Positions 26,809 through 35,646 of a DNA stretch of 45,695 nt are shown here, piece by piece. How positions within the stretch are numbered: position 1 is the stretch's first letter; each line of letters begins with the position of its first letter. Position numbers and translations under genes: made by a program. The notes under the pieces were generated by a model. That model did no database searches. It was not told the origin of the DNA and saw nothing but the letters and a program-made list of their open reading frames with translations. Source of the stretch: Sphingobium sp. CCH11-B1 (GTDB lineage: Bacteria > Pseudomonadota > Alphaproteobacteria > Sphingomonadales > Sphingomonadaceae); the NCBI RefSeq assembly GCF_001556865.1, contig NZ_LSJY01000153.1, positions 1 through 45,695 on the forward strand. Reading direction: 5' to 3'.

Positions 26809-28593
26809 ATGACACAGACGATCGATCGGCGATCCCTGCTGCGTGCCGGCGCGGTCGGCGCCGCCGGACTGGGCTTTTCCGGCCTGTTCCCTGCCTGGGC
26901 CCAATCGGGTTCGGCAGGTCTGGCCGGCTCGCCGGGGCTGGCGCCGCAGATGCCCACGCTTTCGGGCGAGAATATCCACCTTAGAATCGCGAACACCCCC
27001 TTTACGGTTGGCGGCCGCACCGGCCATGCCGTCACGATGAACGGCGTATTGCCCGCGCCGCTGATCCGGCTGCGCGAGGGGCAGAATGTGCGCCTCCATG
27101 TCGAAAATACGCTGGATGAGGATAGCTCGATCCACTGGCATGGGCTGATCGTACCATTTCAGATGGACGGCGTTCCCGGCGTCAGCTTCCCTGGTATCAA
27201 GCCGCACACTACCTTCGTTTACGAATTTCCGCTGCTGCAAAGCGGCACCTACTGGTATCACAGCCACTCCGGACTCCAGGAGCAGCAGGGCCATTACGGG
27301 CCGATCGTGATCGATCCCGCCGAGCCCGATCCGGTCGCCTATGATCGCGAGCATGTGATCGTGCTCAGCGACTGGACCTTCCTGCATCCGCACCAGCTCG
27401 TCACCAAGCTCAAATCGGAAGGCGGCTATTTCAACCGCCAGAGGCAGACGCTGTTCGGCATGCTGCGTGGTGGTCCCGAGGAGAGCATGTCCGCTTCCGA
27501 CCGCGCCATGTGGGGAAAGATGCGGATGGACCCCACGGACATCGCGGACGTGACGGCTGCCACCTATACTTATCTCGTCAATGGTCACGGGCCGCAGGAA
27601 AACTGGACCGGCCTCTTTCGCTCCGGCGAGCGGGTGCGGCTGCGCTTCATTAATGCTGCTACCATGACGATCTTCAATATCCGCATTCCGGGTCTGCCCA
27701 TGACCGTGGTCAGCGCTGATGGGCTGAATGTCCGTCCGGTGACCGTGGACGAATTCCAGATCGGCAATGCCGAGACCTATGACGTCATTATCCAACCAAC
27801 CGAGGACAAGGCGTTCACGCTCGTCGCGGAGTCGATCGATCGTTCCGGCATGGCGCGCGCCACGCTCGCGCCGCGCATGGGGATGACCGCGTCCGTTCCA
27901 CCGCTTCGCCCACGTCCGACACTCACCATGAGGGACATGGGCATGGGCAGCATGGATCATAGTTCAATGGCTGGAATGGACCATGGCGCAATGGCCGGGA
28001 TGGGTCATGGCGGCTCCCATTCGATGGGCAGCATGAACATGCGCGACAAGTCTTTGGTCCCCGACAGCGTCAAGGTCGGTGTTGGCGTGGATGCCATCGC
28101 CATGTCACCAGCCGATCGTACCGGCGATCCGGGCGTCGGGCTGGAAGATGTCGGGCACAAGGTGCTGACCTACCGTGACCTTATGTCGCTCACCCCAAAC
28201 CCTGACACGCGCCCGCCGCAACGCACGATCGAGGTCCACCTCACCGGCAACATGGAGCGCTTCATGTGGTCGTTCGATGGCGAGAAATTCAGCGAAGGGG
28301 TCGAGCCGATCCGCTTCGAACGTAACGAACGCGCACGAGTCGTGCTCATCAACGATACGATGATGACCCACCCGATTCATCTGCATGGCCATTTCTTCGA
28401 GGTGGTGAACGGCCATACCGGCAGCTATCCCCGCAAGCACACGGTCAATGTGTTGCCGGGCGGCAAGGTCAGCTTAGACCTGACGGCAGACGCACCCGGC
28501 GACTGGGCGTTTCACTGCCATCTGCTGCTTCACATGCACGCCGGAATGTTCCGTGTCGTCACCATCCGTCCGCTGGAGGGAGATGCGGCATGA
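26809..28593 (+). CDS. pcoA: Copper-resistance multicopper oxidase (CopA/PcoA type)
   Basis: A 594-residue periplasmic laccase-like enzyme that oxidises Cu(I) to Cu(II). It has a twin-arginine signal (DRRSLLRAGAVGAAG) and three cupredoxin domains. Copper ligands are visible: SIHWHGL and WYHSHSG for the trinuclear site, HPIHLHGHFFEV, and HCHLLLHMHAGM for type 1 and trinuclear sites. A Met/His-rich loop near residues 375-410 (repeats of SMDHSSMAGMDHG type) is characteristic of the PcoA class. It overlaps pcoB by four bases. Not to be confused with the ATPase copA on the other strand. Confidence 0.92.
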   Translation: MTQTIDRRSLLRAGAVGAAGLGFSGLFPAWAQSGSAGLAGSPGLAPQMPTLSGENIHLRIANTPFTVGGRTGHAVTMNGVLPAPLIRLREGQNVRLHVENTLDEDSSIHWHGLIVPFQMDGVPGVSFPGIKPHTTFVYEFPLLQSGTYWYHSHSGLQEQQGHYGPIVIDPAEPDPVAYDREHVIVLSDWTFLHPHQLVTKLKSEGGYFNRQRQTLFGMLRGGPEESMSASDRAMWGKMRMDPTDIADVTAATYTYLVNGHGPQENWTGLFRSGERVRLRFINAATMTIFNIRIPGLPMTVVSADGLNVRPVTVDEFQIGNAETYDVIIQPTEDKAFTLVAESIDRSGMARATLAPRMGMTASVPPLRPRPTLTMRDMGMGSMDHSSMAGMDHGAMAGMGHGGSHSMGSMNMRDKSLVPDSVKVGVGVDAIAMSPADRTGDPGVGLEDVGHKVLTYRDLMSLTPNPDTRPPQRTIEVHLTGNMERFMWSFDGEKFSEGVEPIRFERNERARVVLINDTMMTHPIHLHGHFFEVVNGHTGSYPRKHTVNVLPGGKVSLDLTADAPGDWAFHCHLLLHMHAGMFRVVTIRPLEGDAA

Positions 28594-29606
28594 AGTATCT
28601 CCTCAGCCTGCTTCTCGCGGCCGCCGCAACGCCCGCGCTGGGGCAGCATAACCATGCCGCCGCCGAACAGCTGGTGACGGCCGATCCGCATGCGGGGCAT
28701 CAGATGGACGAAGAAGCTGACGACCCCCATGCCGGGCACGATATGCCGCAGTCTCCATCCGGTCCATCGGATCCACACGCCGGTCATCAGATGCCTTCCA
28801 CTTCCGCAACGGACGCGCACCGGGCTCATGCTGGGCATGAACCCGGCATTCCCGATCCGCCGGTGGCGCCGCCGTCAGCGGCGGCATTGCGTGGTCCCGA
28901 TCACGCTGCCGATGCCATTTTCGGCGCGCAAGCAATGGCCCCGGCACGCGAAACCGTCCGCAAGGAGCATGGCGATATCAAAAGCGGTATGATCCTGATC
29001 GATCAGCTGGAAGCGGTCATGGGCAAGGGCAAGGACGGTTATGCGTGGGAGGCCCAGGGTTGGTACGGTGGCGATATCGACCGGCTCTGGTTCAAGACCG
29101 AAGGAGAAAGCAGCTTTGGCGAGAGTCCGGAACACGCCGAGGTTCAGGCGCTCTGGAGCCGTGCGCTCGACCCGTGGTGGAATCTTCAGGCCGGTATCCG
29201 TCAGGATTTTGGCGCGGGGCCCGATCGGACTTACGCCGTTGTCGGCGTCCAGGGCCTTGCCCCTTATTGGTTCGAAATGGGTGGGGCGTTGTTCCTGTCG
29301 GACAAAGGCGATTTCACCGCGCGGATCGAGGCGGAATATGATCAGCGTCTGACCCAGAAGCTGATCCTTCAACCTGCGGCTGAGCTCAACTTTTCGGCGC
29401 AGGATGTTCCTGAGCTTGGCATAGGCTCCGGCCTCTCCACCGCCGAACTGGGACTACGGCTGCGCTACCAGTTCGTACCCGAGTTCGCGCCCTATGTCGG
29501 CGTCCGATATGAGCGCGCTTTTGGCGACACGGCAGATTTTCGGCGTGCACGGGACGAGAAGGCAGGAGGATGGAATTTCCTGATCGGAATCCGATCCTGG
29601 TTCTGA
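28590..29606 (+). CDS. pcoB: Outer-membrane copper-resistance protein CopB/PcoB
   Basis: A 338-residue protein with a signal peptide, a disordered His/Met-rich N-terminal region of about 90 residues containing four DPHAGH-type repeats, and a C-terminal beta-barrel ending in Phe. PcoB proteins form a small outer-membrane barrel that binds copper and partners PcoA. The N-terminal repeats resemble the C-terminus of the 88-residue protein upstream. Start overlaps the pcoA stop (ATGA). Confidence 0.88.
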   Translation: MKYLLSLLLAAAATPALGQHNHAAAEQLVTADPHAGHQMDEEADDPHAGHDMPQSPSGPSDPHAGHQMPSTSATDAHRAHAGHEPGIPDPPVAPPSAAALRGPDHAADAIFGAQAMAPARETVRKEHGDIKSGMILIDQLEAVMGKGKDGYAWEAQGWYGGDIDRLWFKTEGESSFGESPEHAEVQALWSRALDPWWNLQAGIRQDFGAGPDRTYAVVGVQGLAPYWFEMGGALFLSDKGDFTARIEAEYDQRLTQKLILQPAAELNFSAQDVPELGIGSGLSTAELGLRLRYQFVPEFAPYVGVRYERAFGDTADFRRARDEKAGGWNFLIGIRSWF

Positions 29607-30010
29607 GGACGACTGTTTCCAGGCTGGCACGCGTCGCTGATGCTGGCCAGTCTGGATTTTACCTACCGACTCGAAGCAAAGGCATCAACGAACGTGAGAC
29701 GTCCGCTTATGCGAAAAGCGGTCGTTCGTTGCTCCGATTTCCAACGGCAGGTAAGTCCCAAACCTGGTCATTCACTGCTGTCCGTAGGCAACCTTGGGCA
29801 AATGGCCCTTCGGATCGGGTGCCAATCGTCCGGACTCGGTCGTAGAGCGAACATCAGCCCATCGGCCTCGCGTGATCCCCACTCGAATTCCGCAGTCCGA
29901 GCTTTTTTCTCGCCTCTTCCTCAAGCTACCTAGAATGCTACCTAGACGGAAAAGGCGGCTGCTGGGACCGCACGCTCGTCGAATTAAGTCATTGTTCTAT
30001 ATGGGAAAAA
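29607..30010. other. Intergenic region after the copper block
   Basis: No gene recognised. The overlapping short open frames here, including one that reads through the tRNA fragment, are not credible genes. The stretch from 29690 to 29830 has the character of decayed intergenic DNA with Cys-poor, GC-mixed sequence and no clear structure. Confidence 0.4.
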
Positions 30011-30057
30011 TGGTGGACGCACTTGGGCTCGAACCAAGGACCCGCTGATTAAGAGTC
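30011..30057 (-). tRNA. 3' fragment of tRNA-Lys(CTT), probable attachment site
   Basis: Reading on minus from 30057 to 30011, the sequence gives the 3' part of the anticodon arm with loop CTCTTAA (anticodon CTT), a variable loop, a T-arm CTTGG-TTCGAGC-CCAAG, the acceptor 3' strand TGCGTCC, a discriminator A and an encoded CCA. The 5' half (acceptor 5' strand and D-arm) is absent, so this is a fragment, not a gene. Such 3' halves are left when an element integrates at a tRNA 3' end. Element DNA should then lie to the right, with the complete tRNA at its far end, outside the window. Confidence 0.75.
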
Positions 30058-30340
30058 CACCAACCTGCTTTGATTTAAAGGGATTTTTCCTGTAAACCGC
30101 TGCGGCTTTTGGCACCGAAAACCGTAACTGTCAAGCTCCATTGTAAACCAAATTTGGCTTGGTGGATGCTCTTCCATCCGTCCCAAAGTATTGTTTAATC
30201 CTAGTCGCTAGCGGCGATAGGCAACTGACATAACGGGATGAATCTGAGTGACTTGCTTCGGCAATTTTCTGCCCTGTCTCGGCCTCATCAAGCTTCAATC
30301 ACCGTTCCCATAGCCGGGCATTCGCGGATATAGTCAGCGC
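30058..30340. other. Spacer between tRNA scar and Shedu gene
   Basis: 283 bases, AT-richer than the flanks, with no credible coding frame. The promoter of the Shedu-type gene must lie here; TATAGT at 30328-30333 is a possible -10 element. Confidence 0.35.
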
Positions 30341-31201
30341 ATGTTTGAAAAACGCTATACGATCATTCCTGACGCGCCCCGCCCCATGGCGGGCGACGAT
30401 TATGCTGACTATCTAAAGGTAGCATGGCTAGCCCTCCTTAACGGAAACCCATCCGAGTGTGAGGTCCAAGAATTTCTGGAGCGGCACCCGGCGATGATTC
30501 CTGGGGCCTTTAGTGTGGTTGGCGGACCATCGGGCCATGCACCTTTCCCTGACGCTGTAATCTCGCAGCCAGAGTTATATGGCTATCAGCGCCGCAGGCC
30601 CGATTTCATGTGGATATCGAAAAATAGCCTGGCATTGAATCCCGTCCTTATAGAGATCGAGGCGCCGAACAAAAAAATGTTCCGGAAAGATGGGACACCT
30701 ACAGCGGAATTCACACAGGCGAAGAATCAGCTTCTGGAATGGAAAGCGTGGTTCAGCAAGCCGGAAAATCAAATTGCATTTTTGAGAGATTACGGCGTCC
30801 CGTTTCATCGGCTTAAGCTTGATCCACAATATGTACTCATTTACGGACGACGCAGTGAATACGAGGGCAATGAACAGTTGACGCGCCTACGGTCCGAGCA
30901 AATGGGTGCGAACGAAGTCCTGATGAGTTTTGATCGACTGCACTTCGATGGAAATTCCGATCAGTTTGCAAGCGTTCGTCACACGCCATCGGGCTATGAG
31001 GTTCTTCACGTGCCGCCCACACTGTGGCTTGGTCCGACAATGTTCAGCTACGACGAGCGTCCAAACGGCCTCCATGAGGCAGTTGGTAACAATCCATTTA
31101 TCAGTCCCGATCGAAAACAGTTTATGATGGAGCGCATCTCATATTGGGAGGAGGTGAACAGCAAGCGACGAGGTATCTATTCCAACGCCGATCGCGAATA
31201 A
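30341..31201 (+). CDS. sduA: Shedu-type immune nuclease (DUF4263)
   Basis: A 286-residue protein with the DUF4263 PD-(D/E)XK fold of the Shedu anti-phage system. Asp88 (RRPDFMW), the Glu105-x-Glu107 pair in VLIEIEAPNKKMF, and Gln126/Gln130 in EFTQAKNQLLEW follow the family's D...ExE/K...Q order. The segment EVQEFLERHPAMIPGAF in the N-terminal third is the typical Shedu preface. Shedu is usually a single-gene system cutting invading DNA. Base composition is lower in GC than neighbouring genes, consistent with transfer, and it stands next to the tRNA scar. Function is from family membership only. Confidence 0.75.
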   Translation: MFEKRYTIIPDAPRPMAGDDYADYLKVAWLALLNGNPSECEVQEFLERHPAMIPGAFSVVGGPSGHAPFPDAVISQPELYGYQRRRPDFMWISKNSLALNPVLIEIEAPNKKMFRKDGTPTAEFTQAKNQLLEWKAWFSKPENQIAFLRDYGVPFHRLKLDPQYVLIYGRRSEYEGNEQLTRLRSEQMGANEVLMSFDRLHFDGNSDQFASVRHTPSGYEVLHVPPTLWLGPTMFSYDERPNGLHEAVGNNPFISPDRKQFMMERISYWEEVNSKRRGIYSNADRE

Positions 31202-31366
31202 TATGCTGCCTCTTCAGAGTGTGGCTCGACTGATTTCGGTTCAGGCTGGGAAGGAAGCGAGCGGCGCGCGAATCCTCAAATTGGGCCGTCATTTCACCGG
31301 CGAGATAAGCCAAATTATAAGATCGTGTTCGGATATTCCTTCCGCCATTGCTGCGCAATGCATATT

Positions 31367-31381
31367 TGCGAGTGACTCGCA
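31367..31381 (+). promoter_or_regulatory. Fur-like 7-1-7 palindrome
   Basis: TGCGAGT-G-ACTCGCA is a perfect 7-1-7 inverted repeat with Fur-box geometry, 55 bases upstream of the sigma-factor start of the heme locus. Iron control of a heme-uptake sigma factor is expected. The core differs from the TGATAAT consensus, so identity as a Fur (or Irr) site is inference. Confidence 0.5.
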
Positions 31382-31435
31382 TTAATAAAGGGTGCTAACA
31401 CAGGCTGGTTTTTGACGGGGTGAAGGGAACTGAGA

Positions 31436-31948
31436 GTGCCGGACGGGAAGGCCTCCCTCGAGCTTTTCCTCTCCCATCGTGCATCCCTCATCCGTTACGC
31501 TAAAAGGATATCCGGTGAGGGGGGCGATGCAGAAGACATTGTCCAGGAAGCCTGGCTGCGCGCTGCCGGCGCAGCCAAACTACCCGCTGCCGAAATGATG
31601 GCCTATTTGCGGATGACCGTGCGAAACCTCGCCCTGAACCGTATCCGACGCAAACGGATCGAGGCGCGTATATTCGAGGCTGATGGCGGAACGGGGGCAA
31701 GCGACATCCCCTCGGATATGCCGGACCCAGAGGCCGCCGCGATTTCACGTGACGAATATGCACGGATTGTCGCCGCGCTCCACGGGATGCCCAACGACAT
31801 GCGGACCGCGGTGGAGATGCACCGGATCGGCGGCGAAAAGCTCAAGGATATCGCGGCGCATCTGGGGGTCTCTACAACTACCGCACACACGCTGGTCCTG
31901 AACGGTATCGAGCGCTGCCGCGCCGGAGCCGATCGCGGATCAGCATGA
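31436..31948 (+). CDS. ECF sigma factor of the heme locus
   Basis: A 170-residue sigma-70 family protein with region 2 (DAEDIVQEAWLRAAGAAKL, MTVRNLALNRIRRKRIE) and region 4 (MPNDMRTAVEMHRIGGEKLKDIAAHLGVSTTTAHTL). It is of the FecI/ECF type and precedes fecR and a receptor with an STN domain, the standard signalling triad. The start is GTG at 31436 with AAGGGA upstream. Confidence 0.85.
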   Translation: MPDGKASLELFLSHRASLIRYAKRISGEGGDAEDIVQEAWLRAAGAAKLPAAEMMAYLRMTVRNLALNRIRRKRIEARIFEADGGTGASDIPSDMPDPEAAAISRDEYARIVAALHGMPNDMRTAVEMHRIGGEKLKDIAAHLGVSTTTAHTLVLNGIERCRAGADRGSA

Positions 31949-32039
31949 GAAATTTCGTGCGCCGCCGAAAAATCGTCCCGCTCATTTGTTTATTCAATAA
32001 GGGGCCCATTGTAATAGCGGTCCCGGCAAAAGGGCAATC

Positions 32040-33032
32040 ATGAACGCTGGACTTGGCGGAGATGGGGCTGAACGCGGTCGAGCCAACCGCGAGGCGTCCG
32101 GGTGGGCTATCCTGCTTCAGGAAGAGCCTGAGGATCAGGCGATGCGCGCGCAGTTCTCGGCGTGGCTCGACGCAAATCCCGTCCATGGGGCTGCCTGGGC
32201 AGAGACGCAGCGCATCAGCCATGTGATCCGGACGGCACCACCCGCTCCAGCGGACCGCTGGCGAAGAAAGAAGTCCATCATTCTTCCATTCGTGGGGAAG
32301 GGTAGGGGACATGGCGTCGGAATTGCCGCCCTGGCCGTCGCGGCCTGCTTCGCTATTGTCGCCGGCCCCGGCCTGCTCATCGATCTGCGCGCTGACGTTT
32401 CGACCGGAACAGGCGAGATACAGCAGGTCCATCTGGCGGATGGAAGCACGATGCTTGTCGCCCCGCAAAGTGCTGTCGCCTTTGACGTCAGCAAGGGCGG
32501 GCAACGAGAAGTTCGACTCCTCAAAGGCAGGGCCTGGTTTGAAGTGGCCCCCGATCCGGATCGCCCGTTCCAGGTTGCCGCCGCCGATACGACAACTACG
32601 GTTCTGGGTACCGGCTTCGAGGTCAGCCGGATCGATGATCGGCGGGCCTCTGTTACCGTAAAGCACGGGCATGTCCGCGTCTCCTGCAACGATCGGCCCA
32701 GTCTGACCGAAGCGCTGATGGCTGGAGATGCGCTCAGCCTGCGCTGCGATGACGCCAGTGCCGCCAGAAGCAGCATCGATCCCACACAGATCGCGGCGTG
32801 GACCGATAGCCAGATCGTCGTCAGCGACAGGCCGGTCATGGAAGTGATCGACGCCCTGAAGCCTTGGCACAGCGGCGTCATCCTGACCTTTGGCGAGGGC
32901 TTTGCCAAACGGCGCGTCACAGGCGTCTATGACGCGCACCAGCCCGTGCCCGCCCTGCAGGCGATCTCCAAGGCGCAGGATTTGAGGGTGCGCAATCTCA
33001 CGCCGTGGATCACGGTGATTTCAGCCGAATAG
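32040..33032 (+). CDS. FecR-family regulator of the heme locus
   Basis: A 330-residue inner-membrane regulator. The DUF4880 part is near the N-terminus (SGWAILLQEEPEDQAMRAQFSAWLDANPVH), the membrane helix near residues 97-115 (IAALAVAACFAIVAGPGLLI), then the FecR domain with a VHLADGSTMLVAPQSAVAFD repeat and a C-terminal STN-like segment. It relays receptor occupancy to the sigma factor 91 bases upstream. Confidence 0.88.
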   Translation: MNAGLGGDGAERGRANREASGWAILLQEEPEDQAMRAQFSAWLDANPVHGAAWAETQRISHVIRTAPPAPADRWRRKKSIILPFVGKGRGHGVGIAALAVAACFAIVAGPGLLIDLRADVSTGTGEIQQVHLADGSTMLVAPQSAVAFDVSKGGQREVRLLKGRAWFEVAPDPDRPFQVAAADTTTTVLGTGFEVSRIDDRRASVTVKHGHVRVSCNDRPSLTEALMAGDALSLRCDDASAARSSIDPTQIAAWTDSQIVVSDRPVMEVIDALKPWHSGVILTFGEGFAKRRVTGVYDAHQPVPALQAISKAQDLRVRNLTPWITVISAE

Positions 33033-33116
33033 CCATCGCCTGCGATTTTATCGCCGTCCCCTGCATTTTTTTCCGAAAAACACCGCGCCTGGATTGTTCT
33101 TTAAGATAGGGGTGGA

Positions 33117-33137
33117 TGCAATTGCGTCGCAATTGCA
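33117..33137. promoter_or_regulatory. 10-1-10 palindrome in the receptor leader
   Basis: TGCAATTGCG-T-CGCAATTGCA is a perfect 21-base palindrome 39 bases before the probable receptor start; a further copy of TGCAATTG lies at 33169-33176, at the start codon. It is most likely an operator or a leader hairpin. Confidence 0.5.
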
Positions 33138-33175
33138 TTTCTTACTCCGGGAAAGAGCGGAAGGGGCGTGCAATT

Positions 33176-35536
33176 GTGTTTCCGGGGGTTTTAAGATTAA
33201 GTAAGAAGCGAGATCGGATTCTGGCGGCTTCGCTATTGGCTTCGGTTGCTGCCGCGGGCGTTGCGGCCCCTTACGCGGCTAGCGCGCAGACTGGCAGCGC
33301 AGCGAGCACCAGGGAGTTCAATATTCCTCCCCGCGCGCTGAGCGACGCGCTGACCGACTTCGGGCGGCAATCGGGGATGCAGGTCAATGTGAATGCGGAC
33401 GAGATTCGCGGGCGATCGTCGCCTGGCGTGTCTGGCCGGATGTCCAATGCACGGGCGCTGAGCCTCGTTCTGGCGGGAACGGGCCTCACCTGGCGGTTGG
33501 ACAACGGGTTCGTCACCCTTGCGCCGACGCCACGGAACGCGCAAGCCTCCGACAATGCGCAAAGCAACGTGCAGCTTGGCCCGCTGCGCGTGGACGGGGC
33601 GCAAACGGGCAACCTCGCTGCCGCACAGGAAACCGGCGTAGAGCGCGACGCTCGGCGCAAGGACGAAATCTACGATCAGGATATTTCCTCCACTTTCGCG
33701 AGCCGCGAAGAGGTGGAGCGCTACAGGGGCACCAACACGGCTGATGTGCTCAAGGGCATGGTCAATGTGTTCAGCGGCGACTCGCGCAACGGTGGCGCGC
33801 TCGATCCCAGCATTCGCGGCATTCAGGGGCCAGGACGTGTCCCGGTCGTCATCGATGGCACTGAGCAGGCGCTGACCGTGTGGAAGGGCTATAACGGCGC
33901 TGGCAATCGCAGCTACATCGATCCGAGCCTGATTTCCGGCGTGCAGGTCCTCAAGGGGCCTGTTTCGACACGCGGGGTCAACGGCTCGACCGGTGGTGCG
34001 GTCGTCATCAACACGCTCGACGCTGCCGACATATTGAAGCCTGGCCAGAACTTCGGCGTGGAACTCAAGCTGGAGGGCGGCAACAATTCGACCAACCCGC
34101 GCTGGCCGACGCTGCTGACAGGGCAGGACTATCGGACTGTACCCGGCTTTCCCACCGGCTTCTCGACCAGCTACCCCTATGGCGACCCTTCGCTCCGGGT
34201 GAACTTGCGCACGGAAGACGACAACGAGGCCTTTTCCTTCGGCGATCGCGCGATCCGGATCGCCGCGGCGGGTCGCCTTGGGGATCTGGAGCTGTTCGGC
34301 GCCTACGCGTTCCGCGAGCGCGGCAACTATTTCTCCGGCAAGCACGAAGCCGACTATTATCAGCAGGCCGGCCTCCCGCTCAATGCGGCCAATTATGTTC
34401 GCCTGCTGGGTCTTAACTACGATCCCGGCAATGAGGTGCCCAACACGTCGAGCGAGCTGGAATCGGTCATGCTCAAGGCGACATGGAACATCGCCAACGA
34501 CCAGGCCCTGCAAATCGGCTTTCGCGATACCCGATCCAGTTTCGGCGAGATCATGCCTTCGCGGATCATGACGACCGGCAACGGCTATACGTTCGGCAAT
34601 ATCCAGTGGCCCGAGAGCAAAGTTCACCTCCAGGCCTATAATGCAGAGTATAAATGGCAGCCGGACAGTCGATTCATCGATTTCAAGGCGACGGCGTGGC
34701 TGACGGACACGGTGAGCGATACCTATAGCGCGGGCGGCTTTCCCAATGCCGCCTCGTCCGCCAACCCAATCATCGTCAACACGGCGATCGCCAACGCACA
34801 CAACGATCGTTTCGGCTTCAGTGCGAGCAACCAGTTCAATCTGTCATCGAAACTCAGCGTCCTGCTAGAGGGCAACTGGCAGCACGAGAAACTGCGCTCG
34901 GACGACGATTATCTGCTCGCAACGCAGGTGCCCGGTTGGCGGGCTTATCCGCGCGCGGGTCGCCGCGAGGAATATCGCATCAATCTGAGCGGCGAATGGA
35001 AGCCTGTCAGTTTCCTCAAGCTTAACGCAGGCATCGCCTATACCGGCTATTGGGCGAAGGATGATTTCCTGCCCAAGCTGATCGAATATAGTGGCGGGTC
35101 GATCACCCAATTTGTGAACACGAAATACTCAACCAGTTATAGGACCACGGAATCCACGGTCGATGCCTATGCAGCATCGCGCCGTGAGTTTCATACCGCC
35201 CGCGTCGCGAGTGGAGCATTGTTGCCGTCCCAACTGGAGCCCACAATAGCTCGGGAAGTGGCTGCGTTCGCCGCCAACCCCCGAAGCTTCACCTGGACCC
35301 ATGCCGGCCCCGACTGGGTGCCGGATGGGAACGGCAAATACCGCCGCGCAGACAATATCTGCATCAACGGTTTCCTCGACACCATGGCGAACGTGAGTCA
35401 ATGCAGCGTCAGTGCTGCTGCTGGAAATACGCCCGTCTCCATCACCGAGGCCAAGCGCAAGTCCGGGCATGGTTGGCTTCGGTTCCGCCGCGCAGGCGCT
35501 GGCTGGGGTCGCGACCTTCAGCAATCGCCAGTATGA
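33176..35536 (+). pseudogene. Heme-locus TonB receptor with STN domain, 3'-truncated
   Basis: A receptor of the hemophore/heme type (HphR-like by context). GTG at 33176 gives a good signal peptide (VFPGVLRLSKKRDRILAASL); an in-frame ATG at 33116 lies within a palindrome. STN domain near residues 40-110 (EFNIPPRALSDALTDFGRQSG), plug near FASREEVERYRG and VVIDGTEQALTV, then barrel strands up to ITEAKRKSGHGW. After about position 35476 the homology stops and the frame ends after 20 unrelated residues. Receptors of this type are about 1000 residues and end in an aromatic residue; here roughly 200-280 barrel residues are missing, so the barrel cannot close. A deletion joined it to the cargo remnant. 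Confidence 0.75.
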
Positions 35537-35561
35537 CGCCGCTTTCGGCGGTTCGCAGTAA
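35463..35561 (+). pseudogene. C-terminal remnant of a Slam-dependent surface protein (probable hemophore)
   Basis: In the +1 frame relative to the receptor, about 32 codons read GMVGFGSAAQALAGVATF and end SNRQYDAAFGGSQ before TAA at 35559. A last strand of 'AGVATF......AAFGG.Q' is typical of the C-terminal eight-stranded barrel of Slam-exported proteins (TbpB-like, hemophilin/HphA). The slam gene follows at once, and in comparable loci the cargo gene sits exactly here, between receptor and slam. No start codon or body is left. Identity as a hemophore is inferred. Confidence 0.55.
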
Positions 35562-35573
35562 CCCGTTGCCGTG

Positions 35574-35617
35574 AAGAGAGGGGCCAGGGCCGGGTTTCCC
35601 GGCTCTGGCTTCTCTTT
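35574..35617 (+). terminator. Strong hairpin between cargo remnant and slam
   Basis: GCCAGGGCCGG pairs with CCGGCTCTGGC (10 of 11 with one G-U) over a short loop, extended by AAGAGA/TCTCTT flanks to a stem of about 17 pairs ending TTT. It lies just after the cargo stop, as expected for a partial terminator that keeps slam below cargo expression. Confidence 0.6.
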
Positions 35618-35646
35618 GCAGCAGCACGCCGAGACTGAAGCCACGC

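Noticed and set aside
29794..30048. Small plus frame ending in a VDALGLEPRTR-like tail
   Set aside because: That tail is a translation of the tRNA-Lys fragment on the opposite strand, a well-known false ORF.
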